A stretch of 17,158 nucleotides of DNA from Nanobdellota archaeon (GCA_030695805.1 JAUYPG010000062.1:1-17158); one strand, 5' to 3'. Shown: positions 1-5,678, numbered from the stretch's first letter. A program made the numbers and translations. Notes: generated by a model from the sequence alone, not told the origin.

Positions 1-210
1 TACATCGCGCGGGATTGCAAGAAAGTTCAGGAACCCAAACTTGATGCCGGAGAAAAGATTACGACGCGCCTCATTGGTTTTGAGGAGTTTTTGACGCTTT
101 TTGAGGATCCGGCGTTTCGCAGTACGGGGCTTGAAGGGACATTGGTCCGGGCGCGGCTTGACCCGAAGGCGCAAGAGGAGCTTCGTGCGTTGTTTTTTGG
201 GAAGAGTTGA
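1..210 (+). CDS. NUDIX hydrolase, C-terminal fragment (partial, 5' end outside window)
   Basis: An open frame enters from the left edge and ends at TGA 208-210, giving 69 residues from YIARDCKKV to LFFGKS. The pattern of a Y-x-A-R-D-C-x-K start, then GEKI, a FEEFL segment and an RARLDP-EELR helix resembles the tail of ADP-ribose pyrophosphatase-like NUDIX proteins, which hydrolyse nucleoside diphosphates linked to another moiety. The NUDIX box itself would lie upstream and cannot be seen, so the family call rests only on this tail. A 30-bp perfect palindrome follows 10 bp after the stop. Confidence 0.55.
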   Translation, partial: YIARDCKKVQEPKLDAGEKITTRLIGFEEFLTLFEDPAFRSTGLEGTLVRARLDPKAQEELRALFFGKS

Positions 211-220
211 TAATTTTTGT

Positions 221-250
221 CATTCAACAATTCCATGGAATTGTTGAATG
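221..250. repeat. 30-bp perfect palindrome
   Basis: The left arm CATTCAACAATTCCA is followed directly by its exact reverse complement, with CCATGG at the centre. No T-run follows on either strand, so it is not a standard intrinsic terminator. It resembles in style the REP-like palindromes near 9.2-10.0 kb but has a different sequence. Nothing else is evident between 250 and the purD promoter. Confidence 0.85.
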
Positions 251-301
251 ACCGCATATTGATCTGCGGCGCGCAATAGACGTTATTCGCTGGAATTTTT
301 T

Positions 302-331
302 TTGGCTTGGGACGCGTTTTCGTGATACGCT
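302..331 (+). promoter_or_regulatory. Candidate sigma70-type promoter of purD
   Basis: TTGGCT (302-307), an 18-bp spacer, then TACGCT (326-331) preceded by TGA, which makes an extended -10. Transcription would start near 338 and leave a leader of about 45 nt, unlike most promoters in this window, which sit right at the ATG. Confidence 0.4.
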
Positions 332-383
332 GTTTTTAGTAGCGTGTTTTTGGAGTTCGTTGAAATAAGGACAAGGAGAAGAT

Positions 384-1667
384 ATGAACGTACTTGTCAT
401 CGGAAGCGGAGGGCGGGAACATGCCTTCGTATGGAAATTCGCGCAGAGCCCGTGCGCTCAGAGGGTCTTCGCCGTGCCGGGGAACGCGGGCATGGCGGCA
501 CAGGCGGAGTGTCAGGCGATTTCCGTGACGCCGCCGTTCTCGGAACTGATCCGCTTTGCCCGCGAAAACGACGTGGACATGACGGTCGTGGGTCCTGAAG
601 CGCCGCTGGTTGCGGGCATCGTGGATTCCTTCGAGGCGGCAGGGCTGTGTATTTTCGGACCCACTCAGGCGGCGGCGCAGCTTGAGGGAAGCAAGGACTT
701 CGCCAAACGAATGATGGCGAAATGCCGCATCCCGACGGCACAGAGCGAGACGTTCGACGACCCGGGCGCCGCGCGAGCGTATGTCCGTCGCGTCGGAGCC
801 CCGATCGTCGTCAAGGCGGACGGGCTCGCCGCTGGCAAGGGCGTGATCGTCTGCGACACACCAAACGAGGCGCTGAGCGCGGTGGACATGATGATGGTCG
901 AGCGCCGGTTCGGAGATGCCGGAAGGCGCGTCGTCGTCGAGGAATGTCTCGTCGGCGAGGAGGCGTCATTCATGGTCGTCTGCGACGGGACGACCGCTGT
1001 CCCGATGGCGAGCTCGCAGGACCATAAGCGCGCCTACGACGGCGACGCGGGTCCGAACACGGGGGGCATGGGGGCCTATTCGCCCGCGCCCGTTGTGGAC
1101 GAAGCCCTTGCGGATCGGATTATGACCGAGATCGTCATGCCTCTGATGAAGGGCATGGCGGAGGAAGGGCTGCCGTACCGTGGCATCCTCTACGTCGGCG
1201 TCATGGTCACCGAGTCGGGCCCGAAGGTGTTGGAGTTCAACTGCCGCTTCGGCGATCCGGAGGCGCAGGTCCTGCTCCCGCGATTGGCGACCGACCTCGT
1301 GCCGATCCTCGTCGCGGCGACGAAGGGCACGCTCCATCAAGTGGAGATGCTCTGGCGACCGGAACCGTGCGTCTGCGTCGTCATGGCGTCGTCGGGCTAT
1401 CCGGAGCAGTACGCGACCGGCTACCCGATCCGGGGGATCGAGCGGGCGAACGCGCGCCCGGATACGGTCGTGTTCCACGCTGGAACAGCGCTCAAAGCGG
1501 GAGAGACGGTGACGAGCGGAGGGCGCGTGCTCGGCGTCACGGCGCTGGGCGAGAATATTCGTCGGGCGATTGAGAACGCGTACGCCGCCGTCGGCGAGAT
1601 CGCGTTCGATGGCGCGCAGTTCCGACGAGACATCGGCCATCGCGCTCTTCGTCGAATTGTTTCGTAG
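384..1667 (+). CDS. purD: Phosphoribosylamine--glycine ligase (GAR synthetase)
   Basis: A 427-residue protein of normal PurD length. It catalyses the second step of de novo purine synthesis: ATP-dependent joining of glycine to 5-phosphoribosylamine in the cytoplasm. Seen directly: N-terminal VIGSGGREHA; PGNAG at 32-36; the ATP-grasp lysine loop KADGLAAGKGV from K144; GPNTGGMGAYSP at 223-234; and EFNCRFGDPE at 284-293, which holds metal and ATP ligands. The start is fixed by AAGGAG at 373-378, five bases before ATG 384. Codon use is rich in C- and G-ending triplets (GTC, CTC, ATC, GCG) and its G/C skew is weak, whereas infB, tyrS and clpP favour T-ending codons and a G-rich strand. Transfer from another lineage is likely. 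No other purine gene is visible nearby, and CPR bacteria usually lack this pathway. Confidence 0.97.
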   Translation: MNVLVIGSGGREHAFVWKFAQSPCAQRVFAVPGNAGMAAQAECQAISVTPPFSELIRFARENDVDMTVVGPEAPLVAGIVDSFEAAGLCIFGPTQAAAQLEGSKDFAKRMMAKCRIPTAQSETFDDPGAARAYVRRVGAPIVVKADGLAAGKGVIVCDTPNEALSAVDMMMVERRFGDAGRRVVVEECLVGEEASFMVVCDGTTAVPMASSQDHKRAYDGDAGPNTGGMGAYSPAPVVDEALADRIMTEIVMPLMKGMAEEGLPYRGILYVGVMVTESGPKVLEFNCRFGDPEAQVLLPRLATDLVPILVAATKGTLHQVEMLWRPEPCVCVVMASSGYPEQYATGYPIRGIERANARPDTVVFHAGTALKAGETVTSGGRVLGVTALGENIRRAIENAYAAVGEIAFDGAQFRRDIGHRALRRIVS

Positions 1668-1668
1668 G

Positions 1669-1695
1669 TGGGGTCCCAAGCGGGCCCCATTTTTT
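1669..1695 (+). terminator. Intrinsic terminator of purD
   Basis: TGGGGTCC (1669-1676) pairs with GGGCCCCA (1682-1689) through eight base pairs, one of them G-T, around a five-base loop. Six Ts follow (1690-1695). It lies directly after the purD stop and just before the 3' end of the convergent gene. Confidence 0.85.
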
Positions 1696-1699
1696 ATGT

Positions 1700-2527
1700 T
1701 TAGGCGTTCGGCAGCTTCTTTTTGAGAGTGACCATGACCGGGTCGTGGTCGGAGAGGGGGTTTTCGGGTTGCTTCAGCACATCGTTTGAAATTGCCTGAA
1801 GATTCATATTTTGAAGATTTCTGAAGAGAACGTAGTCGAGGCGGAGTGGGCTGTCTCCATTATTGAAGCGGGTGTGGGTCAGGGGGTTTTCGGGCCGGTA
1901 GGATGGCTCGATTTTTTTTCCTGTTAGTTCCGTGGAATCAACGAAATTTTCTTCTTTTAAGATTTCTTTAAAACGGATCGGATTTTTCATGGCGTTTTCG
2001 TTCAGGTCTCCCGCGAGGACAGACGGGAATTTTTCCCGTTTTTCTTTTGTGGCTTTGAACATTTGTTTTAGTTGATAGATGCGCATTCCTTCGGCATGGA
2101 TGCCTTGCACACTATAGAGATGGGTGTTTATAACAAGAAGAGGCCCGTTCGGGGTCAGGGTCTCGGCTTCAAGATATCCTTTTCTTCCGACGCGTTCATG
2201 GATAGAACTCAATATCGGATTTCGAAACGGAGTGAACCCGGAATTTTTTATCGGGAATTTTGAGAATATGACGAGCCCCCCCGTTTGGTCCATGCGAACG
2301 ACCATAAGCACCCGACGCATCAGATCGTCTTTATCTGTCGTGTAATAGATTTTTTTTCCAAGCGCTTCGTGAATCATTTCTCGATGCTTGGTGTCGAAGG
2401 ACTCTTGAAGACAGATGATGTCCGGGTCGTAGTTTTTCAGGTAAGCGCCCAAGCGGTGCATTCGTTCGTGTCTTTTTGTTGAAATCCAGAAGGGCGTGTC
2501 CCAGACGTTCCATGTGAGTATTTTCAT
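1700..2527 (-). CDS. Endonuclease/exonuclease/phosphatase (EEP) family protein
   Basis: A 275-residue protein with the full EEP catalytic set: N7 in TWNVW, E42 in LQES, N134 and H136 in NTHL, D174 and N176 in AGDLNEN, D231 in RLDYV, and D260-H261 in SDHDPV. The family uses a divalent metal to cleave phosphodiesters and includes AP endonucleases, DNases and sphingomyelinases. The length and the NTHL/RLDYV segments fit the sphingomyelinase/EEP hydrolase branch better than ExoIII, but substrate cannot be assigned. There is no signal peptide, so it is probably cytoplasmic. It is convergent with purD. The likely promoter is an extended -10 at 2613-2621, leaving a leader of about 85 nt that consists largely of TACGCAGAT-type repeats, with no obvious Shine-Dalgarno site. 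The + strand here remains G-rich although the gene is on the - strand. Confidence 0.9.
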   Translation of the reverse strand: MKILTWNVWDTPFWISTKRHERMHRLGAYLKNYDPDIICLQESFDTKHREMIHEALGKKIYYTTDKDDLMRRVLMVVRMDQTGGLVIFSKFPIKNSGFTPFRNPILSSIHERVGRKGYLEAETLTPNGPLLVINTHLYSVQGIHAEGMRIYQLKQMFKATKEKREKFPSVLAGDLNENAMKNPIRFKEILKEENFVDSTELTGKKIEPSYRPENPLTHTRFNNGDSPLRLDYVLFRNLQNMNLQAISNDVLKQPENPLSDHDPVMVTLKKKLPNA

Positions 2528-2528
2528 A

Positions 2529-2593
2529 AACGCGGATTTACGCAGATTGCTACGCAGATGTACGCAGATTACATTACTATGCAGGTTTACGCG
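2529..2593. repeat. Cluster of TACGCAGAT-type short repeats
   Basis: Near-identical 9-10 bp units lie in tandem with small gaps: ACGCGGAT from 2530, TACGCAGATT at 2539-2548, TACGCAGATG at 2551-2560, TACGCAGATT at 2561-2570, then the degenerate TATGCAGGT at 2578-2586 and TTTACGCG. They fill the presumed 5' leader of the EEP gene. Confidence 0.8.
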
Positions 2594-2612
2594 AAAATTT
2601 TTAACTCTTTAT

Positions 2613-2621
2613 ATTATAGCA
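2613..2621 (-). promoter_or_regulatory. Extended -10 promoter, probably for the EEP gene
   Basis: On the - strand the sequence reads TGCTATAAT, a consensus extended -10 element. No convincing -35 is seen 17 bp upstream, which extended -10 promoters can tolerate. It lies about 85 nt ahead of the EEP start and downstream of tRNA-Glu. Confidence 0.5.
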
Positions 2622-2674
2622 ATGTGATGTTGTAACGGATGGGTGGGTGTGGATAATGTTTTGTTTCGATGCGG

Positions 2675-2698
2675 TAGCCCCTCGTCGTTTCACTTCTC
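2675..2698. repeat. 24-bp direct repeat, copy 1 (flanks tRNA-Glu)
   Basis: Begins TAGCCCCTCGTCG and ends TTCACTTCTC. It matches 23 of 24 bases of a second copy at 2873-2896 in the same orientation; the single difference is T/C at the fourteenth base. Confidence 0.75.
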
Positions 2699-2716
2699 TT
2701 GTTCGCTTCGCTCCTG

Positions 2717-2788
2717 TGGTCCCACGGGGAATCGAACCCCGATTTCCGCCGTGAAAGGGCAGCGTCCTAACCGTTAGACGATGGGACC
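2717..2788 (-). tRNA. tRNA-Glu (anticodon TTC)
   Basis: A full cloverleaf on the - strand. Acceptor GGTCCCA pairs with TGGGACC; the D arm is GTCTAACGGTTAGGAC; the anticodon loop CTTTCAC gives TTC (bases 2753-2755); the T arm is GGGG-TTCGAAT-CCCC. The discriminator is A at 2717. CCA is not encoded; the bases after the discriminator are CA. It is downstream of tRNA-Ser on the same strand and could share its transcript. Confidence 0.97.
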
Positions 2789-2802
2789 TCGTTAGAATGA
2801 CC

Positions 2803-2826
2803 AATTTCTAATTACTAATTTCTAAT
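2803..2826. repeat. Dispersed AT-rich repeat (AATTTCTAATTACTAATTTC type)
   Basis: Starts AATTTCTAATTACTAATTTC and continues CTAAT-like to 2826. A close copy lies at 6174-6195, and a reverse-complement version at 6234-6266. A partial unit (ATAATTTCTAATG) follows at about 2846. Confidence 0.75.
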
Positions 2827-2832
2827 GCATTT

Positions 2833-2844
2833 CCGCCTTGGCGG
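2833..2844. repeat. CCGCC/GGCGG mini-palindrome
   Basis: CCGCC-TT-GGCGG forms a short hairpin in otherwise AT-rich DNA. The arms match those of palindromes at 3907-3922 and 12385-12400. Confidence 0.55.
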
Positions 2845-2872
2845 GATAATTTCTAATGACACGAATTTTTTG

Positions 2873-2896
2873 TAGCCCCTCGTCGCTTCACTTCTC
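2873..2896. repeat. 24-bp direct repeat, copy 2 (flanks tRNA-Glu)
   Basis: Second copy of the 2675-2698 sequence, 198 bp further on. The pair brackets tRNA-Glu. Confidence 0.75.
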
Positions 2897-2958
2897 GGGG
2901 CACTCAATTTTTTAGCCAATCATCCCGTGAAACATGGGACTCTTGGGAAAAATTGGTG

Positions 2959-3045
2959 CGGAGGCGGAAGGATTCGAACCCTCGGAGGGATTGCTCCCTC
3001 AACATCTTAGCAGGATGCTGCATTCGACCGCTCTGCCACGCCTCC
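2959..3045 (-). tRNA. tRNA-Ser (anticodon GCT)
   Basis: An 87-nt class II tRNA on the - strand. Acceptor GGAGGCG pairs with CGCCTCC; the anticodon stem-loop GCATC-CTGCTAA-GATGT gives GCT (3009-3011), reading AGC/AGU; the long variable arm is built on GAGGGA and TCCCTC; the T arm is present. The discriminator is G at 2959, and the genomic continuation is CACCA followed by AATTTTT, so CCA is not directly attached to the discriminator. Confidence 0.97.
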
Positions 3046-3052
3046 TTAATTC

Positions 3053-3081
3053 TTGTGTTTATAGCATCTATCTGATAACGT
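3053..3081 (+). promoter_or_regulatory. Promoter of infB-rbfA, near-leaderless
   Basis: TTGTGT (3053-3058), a 17-bp spacer, and TAACGT (3076-3081) preceded by TGA. Initiation would fall around 3088, three or four bases before ATG 3092. No Shine-Dalgarno sequence is present. Confidence 0.55.
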
Positions 3082-3086
3082 TACAA
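3058..3086 (-). promoter_or_regulatory. Promoter of tRNA-Ser
   Basis: On the - strand: TTGTAA (3086-3081), a 17-bp spacer, and TATAAA (3063-3058) preceded by TGC, an extended -10. Predicted initiation is a few bases before the tRNA 5' end at 3045. It overlaps the divergent infB promoter almost base for base. Confidence 0.7.
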
Positions 3087-3091
3087 CTATT

Positions 3092-4576
3092 ATGTCAAGC
3101 GAAAATACACAGAAAACTCGCCCTCCTATTATAGTAGTTCTCGGGCACGTAGACCATGGGAAGACCACGCTTCTTGACCGTATCCGTTCTACATACATTG
3201 ATCGGGCGCGGTCGGTCGCGGAGCGCGAGGCCGGGGGCATCACTCAGGCAATCGGCGCCTACGAAATAGAACGGAAGGGAGAGAAGATGACTTTTATTGA
3301 TACGCCCGGGCATGAGGCGTTTTCCATCATGCGTGCGTGCGGAGCCGAGGTTGCTGATATCGCGATTCTTCTTGTGGCGGCAAATGACGGTGTGAAGCCG
3401 CAGACCAAGGAGGCCTTTCAATGTATTCAAGACGCGAAGATTCCGTATGTTGTCGCCATAAACAAGATTGACCTTCCGGAGGCGAACATTGAGAAGACGA
3501 AAAACGATCTCGCGCTTCTGGGCGTGTATCTTGAGGGGCAGGGAGGCAATATTTCTTGGCAGGGAATTTCCGCGAAGAAGGGAGAGGGGGTCGAGGACTT
3601 GCTTGACCTTTTGTCTCTTGCGGCACAGATGGAAGATTTTACATACGACCCCGCCTCATTCGCGGAGGGAGTGGTTATCACGAGTGGAAAGGACTCGCGC
3701 CGGGGAATGTACGCGGGAGTTGTCTTGAAAAACGGGACTCTTCGGCAGGGGGATGTATTTGCCACCCCGTCCCGGGCGGGCAACGTGAAGACGCTCGAGA
3801 ATTTTTTGGGCGTTCAGGCGAGGTCTCTGGAGCCCTCCGCTCCGGCGCTTATGTTCGGATGGAGCGAGGTGCCGAAAGTTGGGGAGGTCTTTTTCGCGGG
3901 CGGAGATCCGCCAGCTGGCGGAGACGCGGAGGTGCTTCAGGCCCGGGCGAGGGAGGTAGAGACGAAACTTCACCATCGTGAGATTTCCACAAAGACAGGA
4001 GAGGATGTGCTTCGTGTTGTTTTGAAGGCGGATGAGTCCGGTTCTTTGGAGGCCTTGAAGGGAATCGTTTCGAAGATTGCCGAGAGTGAGGGGAATCTTC
4101 ATATCGTGCGCGCGGATGTGGGGCAGGTGACGGAGACGGATATTAAACATCTTCTCGGGAAGCGCGGGCTTCTTCTCGGCTTTCGTTCCAAGGTGGATAA
4201 GGCGGCCATGAATCTCGCGCGTGGTGGGCATGTTCGTGTCTACACTTCGAATATCATCTATGAGCTTGAAGACCATCTCCGTGCCTGCCTTCGGGAGATG
4301 TTTCGGAAGCCCGTTGGAGCGCTCGCGGTCCTCGCCATTTTTGGAGAACGGCATGGAAATGAACAGGTCGTGGGCGGAAGGGTTACGCTGGGCGTCGTCC
4401 GTAATCAGTCCGGGTTCGAGATTCAGAAGGAGGGAGCCCTTCTTGGAGAAGGGAAGATCAAAAATCTTCAGTTGAAGAAAAAGGACGTGTCCGAAGTCCT
4501 GGATGGGAGCGAGTGCGGGATGTTTGTGGAGAGCACGGCGCCTATTGAAGCGGGGCAGGAGCTTTTCTTTTTTTAA
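3092..4576 (+). CDS. infB: Translation initiation factor IF-2, short form
   Basis: A 494-residue GTPase that places initiator tRNA on the 30S subunit and promotes 50S joining. All G motifs are visible: GHVDHGKT 18-25, T51 in AGGIT, DTPGH 70-74, NKID 124-127 and SAK 160-162. Domain II (RGMYAGVVLKNGTL), domain III (LKADESGSLEAL) and the C-terminal tRNA-binding barrel (VGGRVTLGVVRNQSGFEI) follow. Usual IF-2 is 700-900 residues; here the whole N-terminal region is absent and the protein starts at the G domain, as in other reduced genomes. A perfect TCCGCC/GGCGGA palindrome at 3907-3922 lies in frame at the domain II/III linker and encodes PPAG within GGDPPAGGDAE. Nearly leaderless start; rbfA follows after 11 bp. 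Confidence 0.97.
   Translation: MSSENTQKTRPPIIVVLGHVDHGKTTLLDRIRSTYIDRARSVAEREAGGITQAIGAYEIERKGEKMTFIDTPGHEAFSIMRACGAEVADIAILLVAANDGVKPQTKEAFQCIQDAKIPYVVAINKIDLPEANIEKTKNDLALLGVYLEGQGGNISWQGISAKKGEGVEDLLDLLSLAAQMEDFTYDPASFAEGVVITSGKDSRRGMYAGVVLKNGTLRQGDVFATPSRAGNVKTLENFLGVQARSLEPSAPALMFGWSEVPKVGEVFFAGGDPPAGGDAEVLQARAREVETKLHHREISTKTGEDVLRVVLKADESGSLEALKGIVSKIAESEGNLHIVRADVGQVTETDIKHLLGKRGLLLGFRSKVDKAAMNLARGGHVRVYTSNIIYELEDHLRACLREMFRKPVGALAVLAIFGERHGNEQVVGGRVTLGVVRNQSGFEIQKEGALLGEGKIKNLQLKKKDVSEVLDGSECGMFVESTAPIEAGQELFFF
3907..3922. repeat. 16-bp palindrome inside infB
   Basis: TCCGCCAGCTGGCGGA is a perfect palindrome. The preceding GGCGGAGA can also pair with TCCGCC. It is read in frame as part of D-P-P-A-G-G at the linker between IF-2 domains II and III. 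Confidence 0.85.
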
Positions 4577-4587
4577 GTCGGGTTTCT

Positions 4588-4896
4588 ATGCAGACCTATA
4601 AAAAAGAGCGTTTCGCGAGTATTTTGCAGAGTACCTTCAATACGATTTTGGCGCGTGATTTTCATGTGCCCGGGGCTCTCGTAACGGTTCTCGGCGTTTC
4701 TCTTTCGGACAACGACTTAACTGCCGTGGCGCGGATCGGCATCATTCCTTACGAAAAGGAGCTTGAGGCGTACGCGGAATTGAAACGCCGGGAGCCGGAG
4801 ATTCGGTACGCGATTTTGAAAAGCACCCGCCTTCGGCACGTGCCGAAATTTGTTTTTCAGATTGTGCAGGAGACAAACGCTCAAGAGAAAGGGTAA
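4588..4896 (+). CDS. rbfA: Ribosome-binding factor A
   Basis: A 102-residue protein with the RbfA KH-like layout: an N-terminal helix (ERFASILQSTFNTILARDF), a strand region with a G-x-LVTVLGVSLSDN segment, AVARIGIIP, a helix (ELEAYAELKRREPEIRYAIL) and the closing LRHVPKFVFQIV that resembles the family's R-x-x-PELxFx signature. RbfA binds 30S precursors and assists 16S maturation. Length is typical of short bacterial RbfA. It lies 11 bp after infB, the classic infB-rbfA order, without a clear ribosome binding site, so translational coupling or non-SD initiation is likely. Its stop TAA is also the first part of a TAAAAT hexamer that may be the -10 of the ancestral tRNA-Cys promoter. Confidence 0.85.
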   Translation: MQTYKKERFASILQSTFNTILARDFHVPGALVTVLGVSLSDNDLTAVARIGIIPYEKELEAYAELKRREPEIRYAILKSTRLRHVPKFVFQIVQETNAQEKG

Positions 4897-4908
4897 AATG
4901 GAATAGAT

Positions 4909-4943
4909 GGCGCAGTGGCGAAGATAGCAACGCGACGGTCTGT
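4909..4943 (+). pseudogene. Truncated tRNA-Cys 5' half
   Basis: The sequence GGCGCAG-TG-GCGAAG...AACGC-G-ACGGTCTG matches the intact tRNA-Cys at 5256 through acceptor, D arm and the 5' anticodon strand, allowing a 2-base insertion in the D loop. It stops at CTG, inside the anticodon loop. A 3' half with matching acceptor CTGCGCC is nowhere downstream. A TAAAAT -10-like hexamer at 4894-4899 may be its remaining promoter. Confidence 0.7.
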
Positions 4944-4989
4944 CCCCCTACGGGGGATCTCTGTCCCTGCGGGACATCTCCCGTAGGGA
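4943..4989 (+). other. Three tandem stem-loops ahead of the GIY-YIG gene
   Basis: TCCCCC-TAC-GGGGGA (4943-4957), TGTCCC-TGC-GGGACA (4962-4976) and TCCC-GTA-GGGA (4979-4989) share a TCCC-NNN-GGGA core. They begin exactly where the broken tRNA ends. No T-run follows, so termination is not the obvious role. Confidence 0.7.
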
Positions 4990-5013
4990 TGACCGAAGGG
5001 AGACAAAATTTCT

Positions 5014-5262
5014 ATGAGATATTTTGTGTATATTTTAAGAAGTTTGAAAAATAGCGATATCTACGTTGGAAGCACTAACAAATTAGATGAGAGAATTGCT
5101 TTGCATAATGGCGGCAAGGTAAAATCAACGAAAGGCTATATGCCGTGGATTTTGTTAGAAGTTCGAGAATTTAAGTCGCGGAGTGAAGCTGTAAAACATG
5201 AACGGTTTTTGAAAACAGGTCAGCAGAAGGAAATACTGAAACGTAGATATAATTTGGCCTAG
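5014..5262 (+). CDS. Single-domain GIY-YIG nuclease
   Basis: An 82-residue stand-alone GIY-YIG domain: VYILRS (5-10) and IYVGST (16-21) are the two signature strands, R27 the catalytic arginine, H31-N32-G33 the following motif, and E63 in KHERFLK the metal-binding glutamate. The family makes metal-dependent single-strand or double-strand DNA breaks; small stand-alone members may be mobile or repair nucleases. AAGGGAG (4996-5002) sits 11 bases before the ATG. The stop TAG at 5260-5262 lies inside the acceptor stem of tRNA-Cys, which starts at 5256. The gene is A/T richer than infB or tyrS. A truncated copy of the same tRNA lies upstream, consistent with an insertion that carried or duplicated its tRNA target. 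Confidence 0.9.
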   Translation: MRYFVYILRSLKNSDIYVGSTNKLDERIALHNGGKVKSTKGYMPWILLEVREFKSRSEAVKHERFLKTGQQKEILKRRYNLA

Positions 5263-5327
5263 TGGCGAAGTGGTAACGCGGCGGTCTGCAAAACCGCTAT
5301 GCGGGAGTTCGATTCTCCCCTAGGCCT
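5256..5327 (+). tRNA. tRNA-Cys (anticodon GCA)
   Basis: Acceptor GGCCTAG pairs with CTAGGCC; the D arm is GCGAAGTGGTAACGC; the anticodon stem-loop GCGGT-CTGCAAA-ACCGC gives GCA; the T arm is GGGAG-TTCGATT-CTCCC. The discriminator T at 5327 is the expected Cys identity base, followed by CA and not CCA. The first seven bases hold the end of the GIY-YIG reading frame. Confidence 0.97.
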
Positions 5328-5337
5328 CAAAATTCAA

Positions 5338-5553
5338 ATGCAAAAGCACGGCAAAAAAATTTTAGGAACAGCGGCGTTTCTTGTGATCTCAAGTTTTTTT
5401 TGGTCTATTCTATCTCTCACTAAATTAGGAGATATCGGGGATGGGAATCCTATTTTAACTCCGCTACGGATGATCAACCGTAACGTGGGAGCGCTTGCGA
5501 TTGCGATATTTCTTGTCGTCGTATATCTTTGGAGGCGCGATTCAGAAAAGTAA
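5338..5553 (+). CDS. Small two-helix membrane protein (hypothetical)
   Basis: A 71-residue frame from ATG 5338, ten bases past tRNA-Cys, to TAA, six bases before tRNA-Leu. Residues about 9-27 (GTAAFLVISSFFWSILSLT) and 49-65 (GALAIAIFLVVVYLW) look like membrane helices joined by a polar loop with GDGNP and RMINRN; the C-terminus is basic (RRDSEK). Two well-formed hydrophobic segments argue for a real gene. There is no ribosome binding site, and expression would depend on the tRNA transcript. The same frame is open upstream to 5299, but that start lies inside the tRNA. No family recognised. Confidence 0.45.
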   Translation: MQKHGKKILGTAAFLVISSFFWSILSLTKLGDIGDGNPILTPLRMINRNVGALAIAIFLVVVYLWRRDSEK

Positions 5554-5559
5554 AGTATG

Positions 5560-5643
5560 GCCCGGGTGCTGTAACTGGTAGCCAGGAGGGACTTAAAATC
5601 CCTTGTTCGTAAGGACGTGTGGGTTCGACCCCCACCCCGGGCA
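5560..5643 (+). tRNA. tRNA-Leu (anticodon TAA)
   Basis: An 84-nt class II tRNA. Acceptor GCCCGGG pairs with CCCGGGC; the anticodon stem-loop AGGGA-CTTAAAA-TCCCT gives TAA; the variable arm is TGTTCGTAAGGACGT; the T arm is GTGGG-TTCGACC-CCCAC. The discriminator A at 5643 is followed by CA. Confidence 0.97.
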
Positions 5644-5661
5644 CATAATTTAGTTATAAGT

Positions 5662-5670
5662 TGGTAAGTT
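5662..5670 (+). promoter_or_regulatory. Weak extended -10 candidate before the 160-residue membrane protein
   Basis: TGGTAAGTT ends eight bases before ATG 5679, the same layout as the other start-proximal -10 elements here. It lies within AAGTT-rich repeats and lacks a -35, so the call is weak. Confidence 0.25.
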
Positions 5671-5678
5671 AAAAGTTT

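Noticed and set aside
966..1679. 237-residue open frame antisense to purD
   Set aside because: Arg/His-rich composition and full overlap with a clear purD; it arises from GC-rich codons.
2601..2804. 67-residue - strand frame across tRNA-Glu
   Set aside because: The peptide GGNRGSIPRGTTG is the translation of the tRNA T arm and acceptor, a common artefact.
2934..3134. 66-residue + strand frame with EAEGFEPSEG
   Set aside because: It is the antisense translation of tRNA-Ser, a well-known false gene pattern.
4909..5327. tRNA-Cys interrupted by a group I-type intron carrying the nuclease
   Set aside because: The upstream acceptor GGCGCAG cannot pair with the downstream CTAGGCC, and the downstream tRNA is complete by itself, so duplication fits better than splicing.
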